From Candidatus Izemoplasma sp. (GTDB lineage Bacteria > Bacillota_I > Bacilli_A > Izemoplasmatales > Izemoplasmataceae): 64,000 nt of DNA. The stretch spans positions 1 to 64,000 of the forward strand of contig SLOP01000005.1 in assembly GCA_007132465.1 (NCBI GenBank), given 5' to 3'. Under the pieces are notes generated by a model. The model worked only from the letters and a program-made list of their open reading frames with translations, was not told where the DNA came from and did no database searches. Positions 52,066 to 61,916 of the stretch are shown one piece after another. Every line of letters begins with the position of its first letter. Position 1 is the first letter of the stretch. Made by a program: the position numbers and the translations under genes.

Positions 52066-53820
52066 ATGAAAACATGGAACTTAGACGCCCTGTTTACAGG
52101 CTATGAAACCACAGCGTATCAAAACACGGTAAACACCGTGGAACACTTGATTCAAGAAGCCGACGCGTTCGCGAACTCGCTCGATAAACCGGGTGATGAG
52201 GCTGCGAGGTTGACACGCTATGTCGAGTTAGCGTCAACGCTGAGGAAAAACGTGTTGAAAGCATTTGCGTACGTGAACTTACGTCTCGCCACCGACGCGC
52301 AAGACGATGCGTCACTCGCGCAAATGAACCGGATGCAAGCACTCTCGAGCCGCACCACGAACTTTAGCACCAAGGTGTCAAAGTGGATTCCCACGATTGA
52401 CAACCTGTCGTCGCTAATCGACAGCCACGACACCTTGAAAGCACATCGCTTTCATTTTGAAAGCATCAACGAGCGTGCGAAACATGTGCTTTCTGACAAG
52501 GAAGAAGCCATCATCGCAAAAATGAGCCAAACCGGCTCAAGCGCCTGGGGGCGTCTGCAAGGTCTTTTGACGAGCATCCTCAAGGTTGATTATGAGGGAA
52601 AGACCATCACCTTACCGGCGGTACGAAACAAAGCGCACAGCCGAGACAAAGATGTTCGGAAAAAAGCCTATGAGGCGGAAATCAAGGCGTATGAAAAAGT
52701 TGAACACGCGGTGGCTGCCGCCCTGAACAGCATTAAGGGTGAAGTCAATGAGATTGCCTCGTTGCGCGGCTTTGACACCCCCCTCGATGAAGCCGTATAC
52801 AACTCGCGCCTGAAGCGTGAAACCTTGGATGCACTGATTGGTGCGATGCAAAAACACGCACCGACATTGCGCACATACTTGAGACGGAAAGCAACGCTGC
52901 TCGGGCATGAAAAAGGCTTGCCCTGGTATGATTTGTTTGCGCCTATCGGCCGCAGCGAGCGTGAGTTTAGTCCGAAAGAAGCCACCGATTATGTGGTGAA
53001 GAACTTCCAATCGTTTGGCGATGACCTTGCTAACTTGGCTCAACGTGCTTACGATGAGGATTGGATAGATTGGACACCGCGCGAAGGCAAACGGGGTGGG
53101 GCGTTTTGCTCGAACTTGCATCCGATTAAACAAAGCCGAATCCTCCTGAATTTTGACGGCAGTTTCTCCAATGTCATCACGCTTGCGCATGAACTCGGCC
53201 ACGCGTATCACGGTGACCGCATCTTCAGCGAGTCTATTTTAAACGCCAGCTACACGATGCCGGTGGCCGAGACCGCCTCGACACTGTGTGAAACGATTGT
53301 GAAAAAGGCGGCGTTGCGCGATTCCAAAGACGAAGAAGCGCTCTTCATCCTTGAGCAATCCCTGATGGGCACCACGCAAGTCATCATCGATATTCTCTCA
53401 AGGTATAGCTTCGAACAAAACGTCTTTGAAGCACGCAAAGCATCAACGATGAGTCCGACGCAACTCAAGAACATGATGATTAAGGCACAAAAAGAAGCCT
53501 ACGGTGACGCGCTGGACCCCGAGGTGTTGCATCCGTACATGTGGATTAACAAAGGCCATTATTACAGCGGCAGTTTGAGTTACTACAACTTCCCTTATGC
53601 GTTTGGCTTGTTGTTTGCAAAAGGCATTTACGCGGCGTTTGAAAAACGAGGGCAATCCTTCGCCACTGACATTGACACGTTGCTTCGGATGACCGGGCAG
53701 ATGAAGGTTGAAGACGTCGCCTCACTCGTCGGCATCGACGTGAGCGACCCGGCGTTTTGGGACGCCTCGTTTAAGGTCATTGAAGAAGAAGTGGATCGTT
53801 TCCTCGCCTTGACCGAATAA
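52066..53820 (+). CDS. pepF: Oligoendopeptidase F
   Basis: Cytoplasmic M3-family zinc peptidase that cuts imported oligopeptides. The HEXXH motif is LAHELGHAYH (His375-His379); the third ligand region VAETASTLCE follows. 584 residues, normal. Two adjacent ATGs exist; I chose 52066 because it lies 6 bases from AGGAGG, while 52063 is only 3 away. Fits with Opp and PepV as a peptide-utilisation route. Confidence 0.95.
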   Translation: MKTWNLDALFTGYETTAYQNTVNTVEHLIQEADAFANSLDKPGDEAARLTRYVELASTLRKNVLKAFAYVNLRLATDAQDDASLAQMNRMQALSSRTTNFSTKVSKWIPTIDNLSSLIDSHDTLKAHRFHFESINERAKHVLSDKEEAIIAKMSQTGSSAWGRLQGLLTSILKVDYEGKTITLPAVRNKAHSRDKDVRKKAYEAEIKAYEKVEHAVAAALNSIKGEVNEIASLRGFDTPLDEAVYNSRLKRETLDALIGAMQKHAPTLRTYLRRKATLLGHEKGLPWYDLFAPIGRSEREFSPKEATDYVVKNFQSFGDDLANLAQRAYDEDWIDWTPREGKRGGAFCSNLHPIKQSRILLNFDGSFSNVITLAHELGHAYHGDRIFSESILNASYTMPVAETASTLCETIVKKAALRDSKDEEALFILEQSLMGTTQVIIDILSRYSFEQNVFEARKASTMSPTQLKNMMIKAQKEAYGDALDPEVLHPYMWINKGHYYSGSLSYYNFPYAFGLLFAKGIYAAFEKRGQSFATDIDTLLRMTGQMKVEDVASLVGIDVSDPAFWDASFKVIEEEVDRFLALTE

Positions 53821-53841
53821 AGAAGACAGACGGGTTGATTG

Positions 53842-53868
53842 AGCCGGCGCATTGGCGCCGGCTTTTTT
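53842..53868 (+). terminator. Intrinsic terminator after pepF
   Basis: AGCCGGCGC/GCGCCGGCT, 4-base loop, T6. Confidence 0.9.
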
Positions 53869-53967
53869 GTAGCACGTACGCAATTTCTAGTAACTCGTGG
53901 GGGGATGTGGTCGTTCCTACAGGGTTTGATATACTGATGGTGCACCATACAGCAAAAGGGGATTGAA

Positions 53968-54358
53968 ATGCATAAACGATTACGTCAATGGGATTTTCCT
54001 CTCTTTATTACAACGGTAATACTGCTTGTGGCGGCTCTTTTGTGGCTGATGGAACCGTTGTTCTTTTTATTCTTGCTTGCCTACGTGACGTTTCATGGCG
54101 CTTGCTTCGCATCGGGCGAGTTCAAAACATTATCTGGCTGCGTTTTTTCCGACCGGCGTTGCGGTCGGTGGGTTGAGCGCCTATCTGCTGGATGGCTTAT
54201 TTGCCGCCTTACGCGGCAGCACCATGACACTTATGTTTACCTTGCTCGCCATTGCGCTTGTGATGTTTGTGCTTTTCAGCGCCAGTCTCAGCGTGGTATT
54301 AGATCGCCTCACGGTGTCAGTGAAAGCCAAAAACCACCTCATCTCCAAGCGTGATTAA
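53968..54358 (+). pseudogene. Frameshifted small membrane protein
   Basis: The gene has a good start (AAAAGGGG, 6 bases, ATG at 53968) and encodes two hydrophobic helices up to about base 54095 in frame 1. After that frame 1 becomes Cys/Arg/His-rich and unlike a membrane protein. Frame 2, from 54095 to the TAA at 54358, continues with two clean helices (LAAFFPTGVAVGGLSAYLL and MFTLLAIALVMFVLFSASL). The two parts join sensibly with a +1 shift between about 54085 and 54150. I read it as one gene of about 130 residues broken by a frameshift, or a sequencing error. Family not recognised. Confidence 0.6.
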
Positions 54359-54372
54359 CCGTGCTTCAGGGC

Positions 54373-54401
54373 TTGCATTATGCCCGTAAATTGCGTATAA
54401 T
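54373..54401 (+). promoter_or_regulatory. Promoter for pheST
   Basis: TTGCAT (54373-54378), 17-bp spacer, TATAAT (54396-54401). Confidence 0.75.
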
Positions 54402-54404
54402 AAC

Positions 54405-54616
54405 CGTAACATGGTGAACGGAGCCACGCGCATGCGAACACGTTTCCAAAGAGAGAGGCGGATGCTGAGATCGCCTTGAAACGAACGTGTGCGTTTCACT
54501 TCGGGAGTGGTGTTAATCGCACCCGTGTTGCCGCGTTAAGGCATGAAAGTGCCGGCCTAGGCCGGAATCAAGGTGGTACCGCGGCAATGCCGTCCTTACA
54601 TAAGGACGTTTTTTTA
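54405..54616 (+). promoter_or_regulatory. T-box leader of pheST (phenylalanine)
   Basis: AGGTGGTACCGCGG at 54571-54584; terminator CGTCCTTA/TAAGGACG (54591-54608) with T7. The specifier in GTGCGTTTCACTTCGG is TTC (54495-54497), a Phe codon. Confidence 0.93.
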
Positions 54617-54634
54617 TTTGAAGGAGGACGATCA

Positions 54635-55681
54635 ATGGACATTCAATCAACCATCAAGAAACTTGAGCGTGAACTCAATGAAGCGCTTGTGTCAGTCGAC
54701 AAAATTGAGGCGTTGCAAGACGTGAAAGCGGCTTTTGTCGGTAAAAAAAGCGAACTGAGTGGCTTGATGCGGCACATGAAAGACATTCCTAACGAAGAAA
54801 AGCCGGCCTTTGGTCAAACCATCAACGCTGCGAAACAACGGTTCAACACGATGATTGAATCACGAAAAAAAGCGATTCAAGCTAAGCGTCTCGCGCGGAA
54901 ACTTGAACAAGAAAAAATCGACGTGACGCTGCCAGCGCCCGATTTTACGCGAGGCGCACAGCACGTGCTCACCCGCATCACCGAATCGCTTGAGGATCTA
55001 TTTATCGGCATGGGCTATCTTGTGAAAGAAGGACCGGAAATTGAAACCGACGAACTGAATTTTGAAAAACTAAACTTGCCGAAAGATCACCCCGCGCGTG
55101 ACATGCAAGACAGTTTTTACATCAGCGATGAAACGTTGCTTAGAACCCACACATCACCCGTTCAAGTGCGCACGATGCTTGAGTACGGCGGCACCAAACC
55201 GGTGAAAATTATTTGTCCGGGAACGGTGTATCGACGCGATGATGATGACGCGACACACAGCCATCAGTTCATGCAAGTTGAAGGGCTGGTTGTGGACAAA
55301 GACACGACGTTATCGGATCTTAAAGGAACGTTATTAGCCTTAGCGCGGCACCTGTTTGGCGAAGACCGTAAGATTCGTTTGCGGCCCTCGTATTTCCCTT
55401 TTACCGAGCCGTCGTTTGAAGTCGATGTGACCTGCGCTGGTTGCGATGGCGCCGGTTGCGCAACCTGCAAGCAGACAGGCTACATTGAAATCCTTGGGGC
55501 CGGCATGGTTCACAACAACGTGCTTGAGGCCGCCGGCTACGATTCAACTCAATACCAAGGCTTTGCCTTCGGGGTTGGGGTCGAGCGGTTGGCGATGCTC
55601 AAATACGGCATCGATGACATCCGGCATTTTTACACAAACGACGTCCGCTTTTTGTCGCAGTTTAAGGGGGAATTGTCATGA
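54635..55681 (+). CDS. pheS: Phenylalanyl-tRNA synthetase alpha subunit
   Basis: 348 residues. N-terminal coiled coil, then the class II core with [31 protein letters not shown] and [36 protein letters not shown] motif before the GTG-type loop is common in Firmicute PheS. The ATG at 54635 follows GAAGGAGG; the longer frame reads into the T-box. Overlaps pheT by 4 bases. Confidence 0.97.
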   Translation: MDIQSTIKKLERELNEALVSVDKIEALQDVKAAFVGKKSELSGLMRHMKDIPNEEKPAFGQTINAAKQRFNTMIESRKKAIQAKRLARKLEQEKIDVTLPAPDFTRGAQHVLTRITESLEDLFIGMGYLVKEGPEIETDELNFEKLNLPKDHPARDMQDSFYISDETLLRTHTSPVQVRTMLEYGGTKPVKIICPGTVYRRDDDDATHSHQFMQVEGLVVDKDTTLSDLKGTLLALARHLFGEDRKIRLRPSYFPFTEPSFEVDVTCAGCDGAGCATCKQTGYIEILGAGMVHNNVLEAAGYDSTQYQGFAFGVGVERLAMLKYGIDDIRHFYTNDVRFLSQFKGELS

Positions 55682-58032
55682 GAGTGTCACTGAACTGGTT
55701 GCGTGACTTTGTCGAGGTGACAAAAGACATCGACACGCTTACCGACACGTTCACCTTGCACAGCATGGAAGTGGCATCAACGGAGAAACTCATCGACGCA
55801 AGCGATTTGGTGATTGGTCACGTGCGTGCTTGTGAACCGCATCCTGATGCTGATAAACTGTTAGTGTGCGATGTGGATGTGGGCCAAGAGACGTTGACAA
55901 TTGTGTGCGGTGCGCCGAATGTCGCCGCCGGACAGCACGTGATTGTAGCGCTCGAAGGCGCCACGCTCGCCGGCGGATTGCGCATCCAAAAGACAACCAT
56001 CCGCGGCGTTGAAAGCCGTGGCATGATTTGCAGTTTGAGTGAACTTGGGCTGCCGATGAAATACCATCAAGAAACTGGCATTCACGTCATCGATGATGAG
56101 GTGCGTGTTGGTGAGGACGCCCGTGAGGTGCTTGGCTTGAACGACGACGTCATCGTGCTTGATTTGACGCCTAACCGAATGGATTTGCTGTCGATGCACG
56201 GGGTCGCTTACGACGTGGCGGCGATGTTTGATACCAAACTCACCATCGCCGAACCCAAGGTAACCTACGATAAGCACACCAATCCAATGACCATTACCAG
56301 CGACACCGACGCTTGCAAGGCATATTACGGATCGGTGATTGAAAACATCACCATCAAGCCGAGCCCGTCGTGGCTGAAGGCACGTTTAATTGCGGCAGGC
56401 ATTCGCCCCATCAACAATGTCGTCGACATCACAAACTACGTGATGCTTGAAACCGGCCAGCCGCTCCATGCGTTCGACTTTGATCTTCTCAACAGTGAGA
56501 TAATCGTCGTGCGAGAAGCGCGTCAAGGTGAAACGTTCACGACGCTTGATGATAAAGTCAGAACCCTTGACGCCGGCGATGTTCTAATCACCGATGGCAC
56601 GCGCCCAATAGCCTTGGGCGGCGTCATGGGTGGCGCTGACACCGAGGTGCACGCCAAGACGACACGCATTTTGCTCGAGTCAGCGGCGTTTTCACCCCTT
56701 CATGTGCGACGCACGGCGTCGCGTTTGGACGTGCGCAGTGAATCGAGCATGCGCTTTGAAAAAGGCATCGACATCGCGAAGTTACGTTTTGCGCTTGACC
56801 GCGCAAGCGAGTTGCTCATCGAACTCGCCGGGGCCACGGTCCGAAAAGACGTGGTTTACGTCGATCGCCTTGACACCTCGGAGCAAACCATAGAACTCCC
56901 CTTGAGCACCTTAGATAAGGTGTTAGGCATTCGGTTGTCTCAAGCGCGTGTTGAAGACGTGTTGAGACGCTTGCGTTTTCGTTACACAATCAAAAACGAC
57001 GTGGTCGTCATTACCAAACCCACACGGCGGCCCGACTTTGAAAACCATCAGGACATCATTGAGGAAATCGGTCGAATTCATGGGTATGCATCGGTACCAG
57101 AAACGCTGCCACGTACGGTCTCAGTTGGCGAGCTCACCGATAAACAACGCTTCCGTCGCGCGGTTCGTGAGACATTGCTTGGGTTGGGCCTTCACGAGGC
57201 GAAGACCTACAGCCTACGCCCCCGCGAAACCGTGCAGCGGTTTGCGGTGGATAAAAAAACACCCGTCACGGTCAAACATCCGATGAGCGAGCGTCGCGCA
57301 GCCTTACGGTTGAGCCCGCTTGGTGGGTTGATGGAGGCGGCGTCATATAACGTCGCGCGGGGTCAATCATCGGTGCATCTGTTTGAGGTCGGGCATGTGT
57401 ATGCCCCCACCGGTGAGGAGGAAAAGCTTGCTGGACTTATGCACGGCGTTTATCGCCCCCGTCATTGGCAAACCACGACGGCGTTGAATTTTTACACGCT
57501 TAAGGCGGTGCTTGAGACGCTCTTTAAGCGTTTTGGTGTGTCGGTGCAATACACCCCGGCGACGCTTGAGCATTACCATCCTCATCAAGCGGCGGTGCTT
57601 GATGTTGCAGGCACGCGCCTAGGGCACCTCGCCAAGGTGCATCCCGCCCACGCCGCCGCGCACGATCTGTCGGATGTCTATGCCTTCGAGTTGGATTTAG
57701 ATGTGCTTTATGATGCAAGAGAGCCTTCCTTACGCTACCAACCCGTGGATCGTTTTCCGGCGATTGAACGAGACATTGCCATTGTCGTAGATCGCTTGGT
57801 GCTGGCGGGCGAAGTCATCAACGCCATCGCCGACACGGGCATTGGGGCATTGCGCACCGTCAACGTGTTTGATGTGTACGAGGGAACCCCGTTGGATGAC
57901 GACAAAAAATCACTCGGCATCCGCATGGTGTTTAAAGACCCTGAAGGAACGCTTCAAGCGGAGCATGTCGACCGCCGTGTTAACAGCGTGATTGAACACC
58001 TTCGCACCGTGTTTGACGCTACTCTACGATAA
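55678..58032 (+). CDS. pheT: Phenylalanyl-tRNA synthetase beta subunit
   Basis: 784 residues with the full order: N-terminal [12 protein letters not shown], tRNA-binding OB fold ([21 protein letters not shown]), B3/B4 editing domain ([19 protein letters not shown]), B5 domain, catalytic-like core, and the C-terminal FDX-ACB domain ([13 protein letters not shown]). Forms the alpha2-beta2 enzyme with PheS. Same T-box control. Strong terminator after it. Confidence 0.97.
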   Translation: MRVSLNWLRDFVEVTKDIDTLTDTFTLHSMEVASTEKLIDASDLVIGHVRACEPHPDADKLLVCDVDVGQETLTIVCGAPNVAAGQHVIVALEGATLAGGLRIQKTTIRGVESRGMICSLSELGLPMKYHQETGIHVIDDEVRVGEDAREVLGLNDDVIVLDLTPNRMDLLSMHGVAYDVAAMFDTKLTIAEPKVTYDKHTNPMTITSDTDACKAYYGSVIENITIKPSPSWLKARLIAAGIRPINNVVDITNYVMLETGQPLHAFDFDLLNSEIIVVREARQGETFTTLDDKVRTLDAGDVLITDGTRPIALGGVMGGADTEVHAKTTRILLESAAFSPLHVRRTASRLDVRSESSMRFEKGIDIAKLRFALDRASELLIELAGATVRKDVVYVDRLDTSEQTIELPLSTLDKVLGIRLSQARVEDVLRRLRFRYTIKNDVVVITKPTRRPDFENHQDIIEEIGRIHGYASVPETLPRTVSVGELTDKQRFRRAVRETLLGLGLHEAKTYSLRPRETVQRFAVDKKTPVTVKHPMSERRAALRLSPLGGLMEAASYNVARGQSSVHLFEVGHVYAPTGEEEKLAGLMHGVYRPRHWQTTTALNFYTLKAVLETLFKRFGVSVQYTPATLEHYHPHQAAVLDVAGTRLGHLAKVHPAHAAAHDLSDVYAFELDLDVLYDAREPSLRYQPVDRFPAIERDIAIVVDRLVLAGEVINAIADTGIGALRTVNVFDVYEGTPLDDDKKSLGIRMVFKDPEGTLQAEHVDRRVNSVIEHLRTVFDATLR

Positions 58033-58034
58033 AT

Positions 58035-58067
58035 AACCGCCGCAGAGAGACTCTGCGGCGGTTTTTT
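58035..58067. terminator. Bidirectional terminator, pheT / MocR gene
   Basis: AACCGCCGCAGAG/CTCTGCGGCGGTT, 13-bp perfect stem, 3-base loop, T-run. Confidence 0.92.
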
Positions 58068-59374
58068 TATGGCGTGAACAAGTGCGTTAAGGTTGGTTTG
58101 ATAGCTTGATCGGCGAGCCCGCCGTAAGGGAAGAGAACGACGTTGGGCTTCTCTTCGAACGTTTTCACGTAGAGATGATGGGTTTTAGCACGACGAACAA
58201 GGTGGTCTTTGAGGGCCTTGGTTTGACAGACAAAGAGGATATGAAGATTGGACTCCAGACCGGCGATGGTGATGCCCGTAGGGATGGCAATCTCATCCAA
58301 CGCCGCAAGAATCAAATCGCGTTGGCGTTTTGAGCGGCTTGAGAGGCGTTTGAGATGACGAGCGTAATGGCCTTGATGCATGTAATCGGCGAGGGCGAGC
58401 TGATCGAGTTTGGACACGGTTTGGGCAAAGGGTTGAGTGTTTTTATAGCGGGTGGTCAGATTGGGAGGAAGAACCATGTAGCCAGTGCGCATCCCAAGCA
58501 GAAGGTTGCGAGAAAACGAGCCGATGTAAATCACATTGTGGCCGCCCGCAAGGCCCTGGATGGAAGGGATTTGGTAGGCGTTGTGACGAAAGACGTAGTT
58601 GTAGTCATCTTCAACGATTAACGTGCCCTTAGCCTTGGCATGGTTCACAAGTCGAATGCGGTCATTGATGCTGAGGACGTCGCCGCTTGGATAGATGTTT
58701 GAAGGCGAGATGGTGATGATGTCGGGGTTGCGTTCAAGCATGTCATCGAGCGTGTCACAGGGCACGCGCGTGAAACCTAAGGTATCAAAGGCGATGGAGG
58801 CACGGTCGAAGATGGGCTTGAGGTAACCCACGGTGCGCTTCGTGGTGAGGGTAGCCAGCGTCATGAGATGATTTTGAATGCCGGCAGCGATGAGGATGTT
58901 GTCGGGCGAGGCGACGACACCGCGTTCGTGTTCGATATGGCGCAACACAGCACGGCGCAAAGCGATTTCGCCTTCAGGTTGCGGGCCATCATACAACGTT
59001 TCGCTGGTTTGAAGCATCACGTGCTGAAACGCCTTGCGTAACGGTTCAAGACGAAAATCCTCCACCCGCTGGGCGAGGTTCTTGTAGGATTTTTTGCTCT
59101 TAAGCGGTGTGTTCATGAGGGTGCTTGTGGATGGAAGCGACTCGGTTTTCATCACATAATAACCGCTTTTAGGTCGGCTTTGGATGTAGCCTTCAATTTG
59201 CAATTGTTGGTAGGCTTTTTCCACGGTGGTTTTCGACAAGTTGTGTTTGCGCGCAAGCTCACGAATGGAAGGCATTTTGCTGTGAGCAGGCAACGTTTTA
59301 TCGAGTATGTGAGCTTTAAAATGCCGTGTGATTTGCACATATAAAGGCGTTTTCTCATTCGGGTTCAACCACAT
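58067..59374 (-). CDS. MocR-type regulator (GntR helix-turn-helix plus aminotransferase-like domain)
   Basis: 435 residues. Residues 1-75 are a GntR-type winged helix (PLYVQITRHFKAHILDK; MPSIRELARKHNLSKTTVEKAY). Residues 100-435 are a fold-type I aminotransferase-like domain as in GabR and PdxR. The PLP-phosphate/ring Asp is present in VEDDYNY, but the expected Schiff-base lysine in the FSK motif is Arg289 (GSFSRNLLLGMRTGY), so PLP could not bind by the normal aldimine. The ATG at 59374 follows GGAG; upstream starts are too close to it. It is divergent from alanine dehydrogenase, which it may control. Confidence 0.85.
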   Translation of the reverse strand: MWLNPNEKTPLYVQITRHFKAHILDKTLPAHSKMPSIRELARKHNLSKTTVEKAYQQLQIEGYIQSRPKSGYYVMKTESLPSTSTLMNTPLKSKKSYKNLAQRVEDFRLEPLRKAFQHVMLQTSETLYDGPQPEGEIALRRAVLRHIEHERGVVASPDNILIAAGIQNHLMTLATLTTKRTVGYLKPIFDRASIAFDTLGFTRVPCDTLDDMLERNPDIITISPSNIYPSGDVLSINDRIRLVNHAKAKGTLIVEDDYNYVFRHNAYQIPSIQGLAGGHNVIYIGSFSRNLLLGMRTGYMVLPPNLTTRYKNTQPFAQTVSKLDQLALADYMHQGHYARHLKRLSSRSKRQRDLILAALDEIAIPTGITIAGLESNLHILFVCQTKALKDHLVRRAKTHHLYVKTFEEKPNVVLFPYGGLADQAIKPTLTHLFTP

Positions 59375-59629
59375 GGTGACCATCTCCAAACTTGCAGCAA
59401 CGTAAAATCAAACCATGACACATGAACAGTATACACCGTATTTTCCGTTTTTTCCACAAACTGTTTGCGGGTCGAAATCGGCTGGTGATGATGAGGGGAT
59501 GCAAACCTTGAAACGTGGCGATTTATAGGGACTAAAAGCCCTTACATTTTTTTTCGAATATGGTTGATAAGGGCCGTGTGTTTTGTTAGAATATAAGCGT
59601 GCTTATAATACAAATTTAGGAGGTAAGGC
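59375..59629. other. Divergent intergenic region, MocR gene / ald
   Basis: Contains the ald promoter and palindrome. On the minus strand a TATACT can serve as the MocR -10 (about 59438-59443), without a clear -35. A short AGGG...CCCT hairpin with a T8 run (about 59527-59553) could be an attenuator or just chance. Confidence 0.4.
59564..59609 (+). promoter_or_regulatory. Promoter and candidate operator for ald
   Basis: TTGATA (59564-59569), 17-bp spacer, TAGAAT (59587-59592); an alternative pair is TTGTTA (59583-59588) with TATAAT (59604-59609), 15-bp spacing. A perfect palindrome TATAAGC-GT-GCTTATA spans 59592-59607 and overlaps both -10 candidates, so it is a likely operator. Confidence 0.6.
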
Positions 59630-60739
59630 ATGAAAATAGGGGTACCTAAAGAAATCAAGAACAACGAAAACCGTGTCGGCATAACGCCGGCCGGCGTCAG
59701 TTTGCTTGTGCATCACGGACACGATGTGTTCGTTGAAAAGACTGCCGGGCTTGGTTCAGGGATTAGCGATGAGGAGTTTGTGAGCGCGGGCGCGACCATC
59801 GTGAACAGTGCCAAAGACGCGTGGGCACAAGAGATGGTCATCAAAGTCAAAGAACCGCTTCCGAGCGAATACGACTTTTTCAGAGAAGACTTGATTATTT
59901 TCACGTATTTGCATCTTGCGGCCGAAGAAGAACTGACCCGCCGTCTTGTTGAATCTAAATGTAAAGCCATCGCGTACGAAACCGTGCAAGTCGGCAATAC
60001 ATTGCCGCTTTTGCGTCCAATGAGCGAAGTTGCCGGGCGTCGTGGCACCATTGTCGCGGCCACACAGCTTGAAAAGCACCGTGGCGGACGTGGCGTGTTG
60101 CTTTCTGGCGTGCCGGGTGTGAGCCGTGGGCATGTCGTCGTCATCGGCGGTGGGGTTGCGGGAATCAGCGCTGCACGCATGGCCATCGGGCTTGGTGCAC
60201 GCGTGACAATCATTGAACTAAGCGAAGACCGTATGCGTTATTTGGAAGATATTTTCGATAAACAAGTGACCGTATTGAAGTCGAATCCATTTAACATTGC
60301 CGAAGCGGTTAAAACCGCTGACGCCGTGGTCAGCACCATCCTTATTCCTGGCGCGAAGGCAGCGAAAATCGTCACCGAAGACATGGTAAAAGCGATGCCT
60401 GAGGGAGCCGTCATCGTCGACATTTCCATCGACCAAGGCGGTTCGGTTGAAACCATCGATCGCATCACCACCCATGACAACCCGGTGTATGAAAAACACG
60501 GCGTTATTCATTACAGCGTCGCCAACATGCCGGGTGCCACACCACGGACTTCAACGTTCGCCTTAACCAATGCGACGATTCCCTACGCCGTGGACATTGC
60601 CAACAAAGGCTACCGCCAAGCATGCCTTGACAGCGAACCGTTGCTGCTCGGATTGAACGTTCTCAACGGGCACGTGGTTTATGAAGCGGTTGCTGAGGTG
60701 TTCGGTTACGATTACGTCGATCCTCGCACCATGCTATAA
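59630..60739 (+). CDS. ald: Alanine dehydrogenase
   Basis: NAD-linked conversion of alanine to pyruvate and ammonia (or the reverse). Catalytic residues Arg15 (NNENRVGITP), Lys74 (VKVKEP) and His95 (YLHLAAEE) are in place, and the NAD loop VVIGGGVAGISAARMA follows; SIDQGGSVET holds the catalytic Asp. 369 residues, normal. TTAGGAGG precedes the ATG. Adjacent divergent MocR gene suggests regulation by an amino acid signal. Confidence 0.96.
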   Translation: MKIGVPKEIKNNENRVGITPAGVSLLVHHGHDVFVEKTAGLGSGISDEEFVSAGATIVNSAKDAWAQEMVIKVKEPLPSEYDFFREDLIIFTYLHLAAEEELTRRLVESKCKAIAYETVQVGNTLPLLRPMSEVAGRRGTIVAATQLEKHRGGRGVLLSGVPGVSRGHVVVIGGGVAGISAARMAIGLGARVTIIELSEDRMRYLEDIFDKQVTVLKSNPFNIAEAVKTADAVVSTILIPGAKAAKIVTEDMVKAMPEGAVIVDISIDQGGSVETIDRITTHDNPVYEKHGVIHYSVANMPGATPRTSTFALTNATIPYAVDIANKGYRQACLDSEPLLLGLNVLNGHVVYEAVAEVFGYDYVDPRTML

Positions 60740-60761
60740 AAATTACCATATCCTCCAAACG

Positions 60762-60793
60762 AAAAACGCCGTCCCTTGGGGTGGTGTTTTTCT
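60762..60793 (+). terminator. Intrinsic terminator after ald
   Basis: AAAAACGCC/GGTGTTTTT stem with inner CC/GG pairs. Confidence 0.7.
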
Positions 60794-60881
60794 TTAAACT
60801 AGGCATCACAGCGGCGTGATTTTTCGCGGTTTTACGCGCACTCGAGGGGCGGCTATGATATAATGAACGCAGGTGATTATG

Positions 60882-61910
60882 ATGAAAAACATCTTTGATG
60901 AAACCCTCGAGTCGTTGGCCGCGACGCTCGAACATGAAGGATTCAAACCGTTTGCGGCCAAGCAGATTTTCGATTGGATTTATAAAAAGCGCGTGCATGA
61001 CTTTGCCCGCATGAGTAATCTTGCTAAACCGCTGCGCCAGCACCTTCTCGACCACTATATGGTTGGTCGTCTTGAGACCGTCCGACGCGTGGTGAGCGAG
61101 GATGGAACGAAGAAGTACTTGTTCGGCCTTAAAGACCACCACCTCATTGAGGCCGTGTTGATGGCACATCCCTATGGGAAGAGCCTTTGTGTGACGACGC
61201 AAGTCGGGTGTAATATCGGGTGTGCGTTTTGCGCTAGCGGGCTTGAAAAAAAGACCCGTGACCTAACCGTCGGCGAGATGGTAATGCAGGTGCTCGAGGT
61301 GGAATCGCTGGAAGCAGAGCGCGTCAGTCATGTCGTCATCATGGGAACCGGTGAACCGTTTGATAATTACGATAACGTCATGGCGTTTATCGATATCATC
61401 AACGCGCCCCACGGGCTCGAAATAGGCGCGCGTCATATCACCGTCTCCACCAGTGGCATCGTGCCTAACATCGATGCCTTTGCAACGCGCCCCTTGCAGG
61501 TGAACTTAGCCATCAGTTTGCACGCACCCAACGATGCCATTCGGTCAAGGTTGATGAAAATCAACCACGTGTACCCCATGGATGCGTTGCTTGAAAGCGT
61601 CAAACGATACGTTGATGCCACCAATCGGCGCGTGACGTTTGAATACATTTTGCTCGACCATGTCAACGACGACATCGCTCACGCCGATGAGTTATCGAAT
61701 CGTATCCGTGGCATTAACGCATACGTCAACGTGATTCGTTACAATCCGGTCGGCGAGTTCGACTTTAAACCGAGTGAGGAAACGCGAGCCCGTGCTTTCT
61801 TTGATCGACTGATGAAACGCGGTATTGTGGCCACCTACCGACGCGAGCGCGGCGGCGACATCAATGCCGCCTGTGGCCAGTTGAGAATCCGCGAACAAAA
61901 GGGGAGATAA
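60882..61910 (+). CDS. rlmN: Dual-specificity rRNA/tRNA methyltransferase RlmN
   Basis: Radical SAM enzyme making 2-methyladenosine in 23S rRNA (A2503) and tRNA (A37). The 4Fe-4S motif is CNIGCAFC (Cys110, 114, 117), the partner Cys103 lies 7 residues before it, and the methylated Cys331 is in NAACGQL. GTGEPFDNYDNV is also diagnostic. 342 residues. Two ATGs are close; 60882 has the better spacing from AGGTGA. A TATAAT is at 60859-60864. Confidence 0.95.
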   Translation: MKNIFDETLESLAATLEHEGFKPFAAKQIFDWIYKKRVHDFARMSNLAKPLRQHLLDHYMVGRLETVRRVVSEDGTKKYLFGLKDHHLIEAVLMAHPYGKSLCVTTQVGCNIGCAFCASGLEKKTRDLTVGEMVMQVLEVESLEAERVSHVVIMGTGEPFDNYDNVMAFIDIINAPHGLEIGARHITVSTSGIVPNIDAFATRPLQVNLAISLHAPNDAIRSRLMKINHVYPMDALLESVKRYVDATNRRVTFEYILLDHVNDDIAHADELSNRIRGINAYVNVIRYNPVGEFDFKPSEETRARAFFDRLMKRGIVATYRRERGGDINAACGQLRIREQKGR

Positions 61911-61916
61911 GTGACG

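Noticed and set aside
59527-59553. Attenuator hairpin upstream of ald
   Set aside because: The stem is only 4-5 bp and lies upstream of the likely promoter, so it would not be transcribed with ald.
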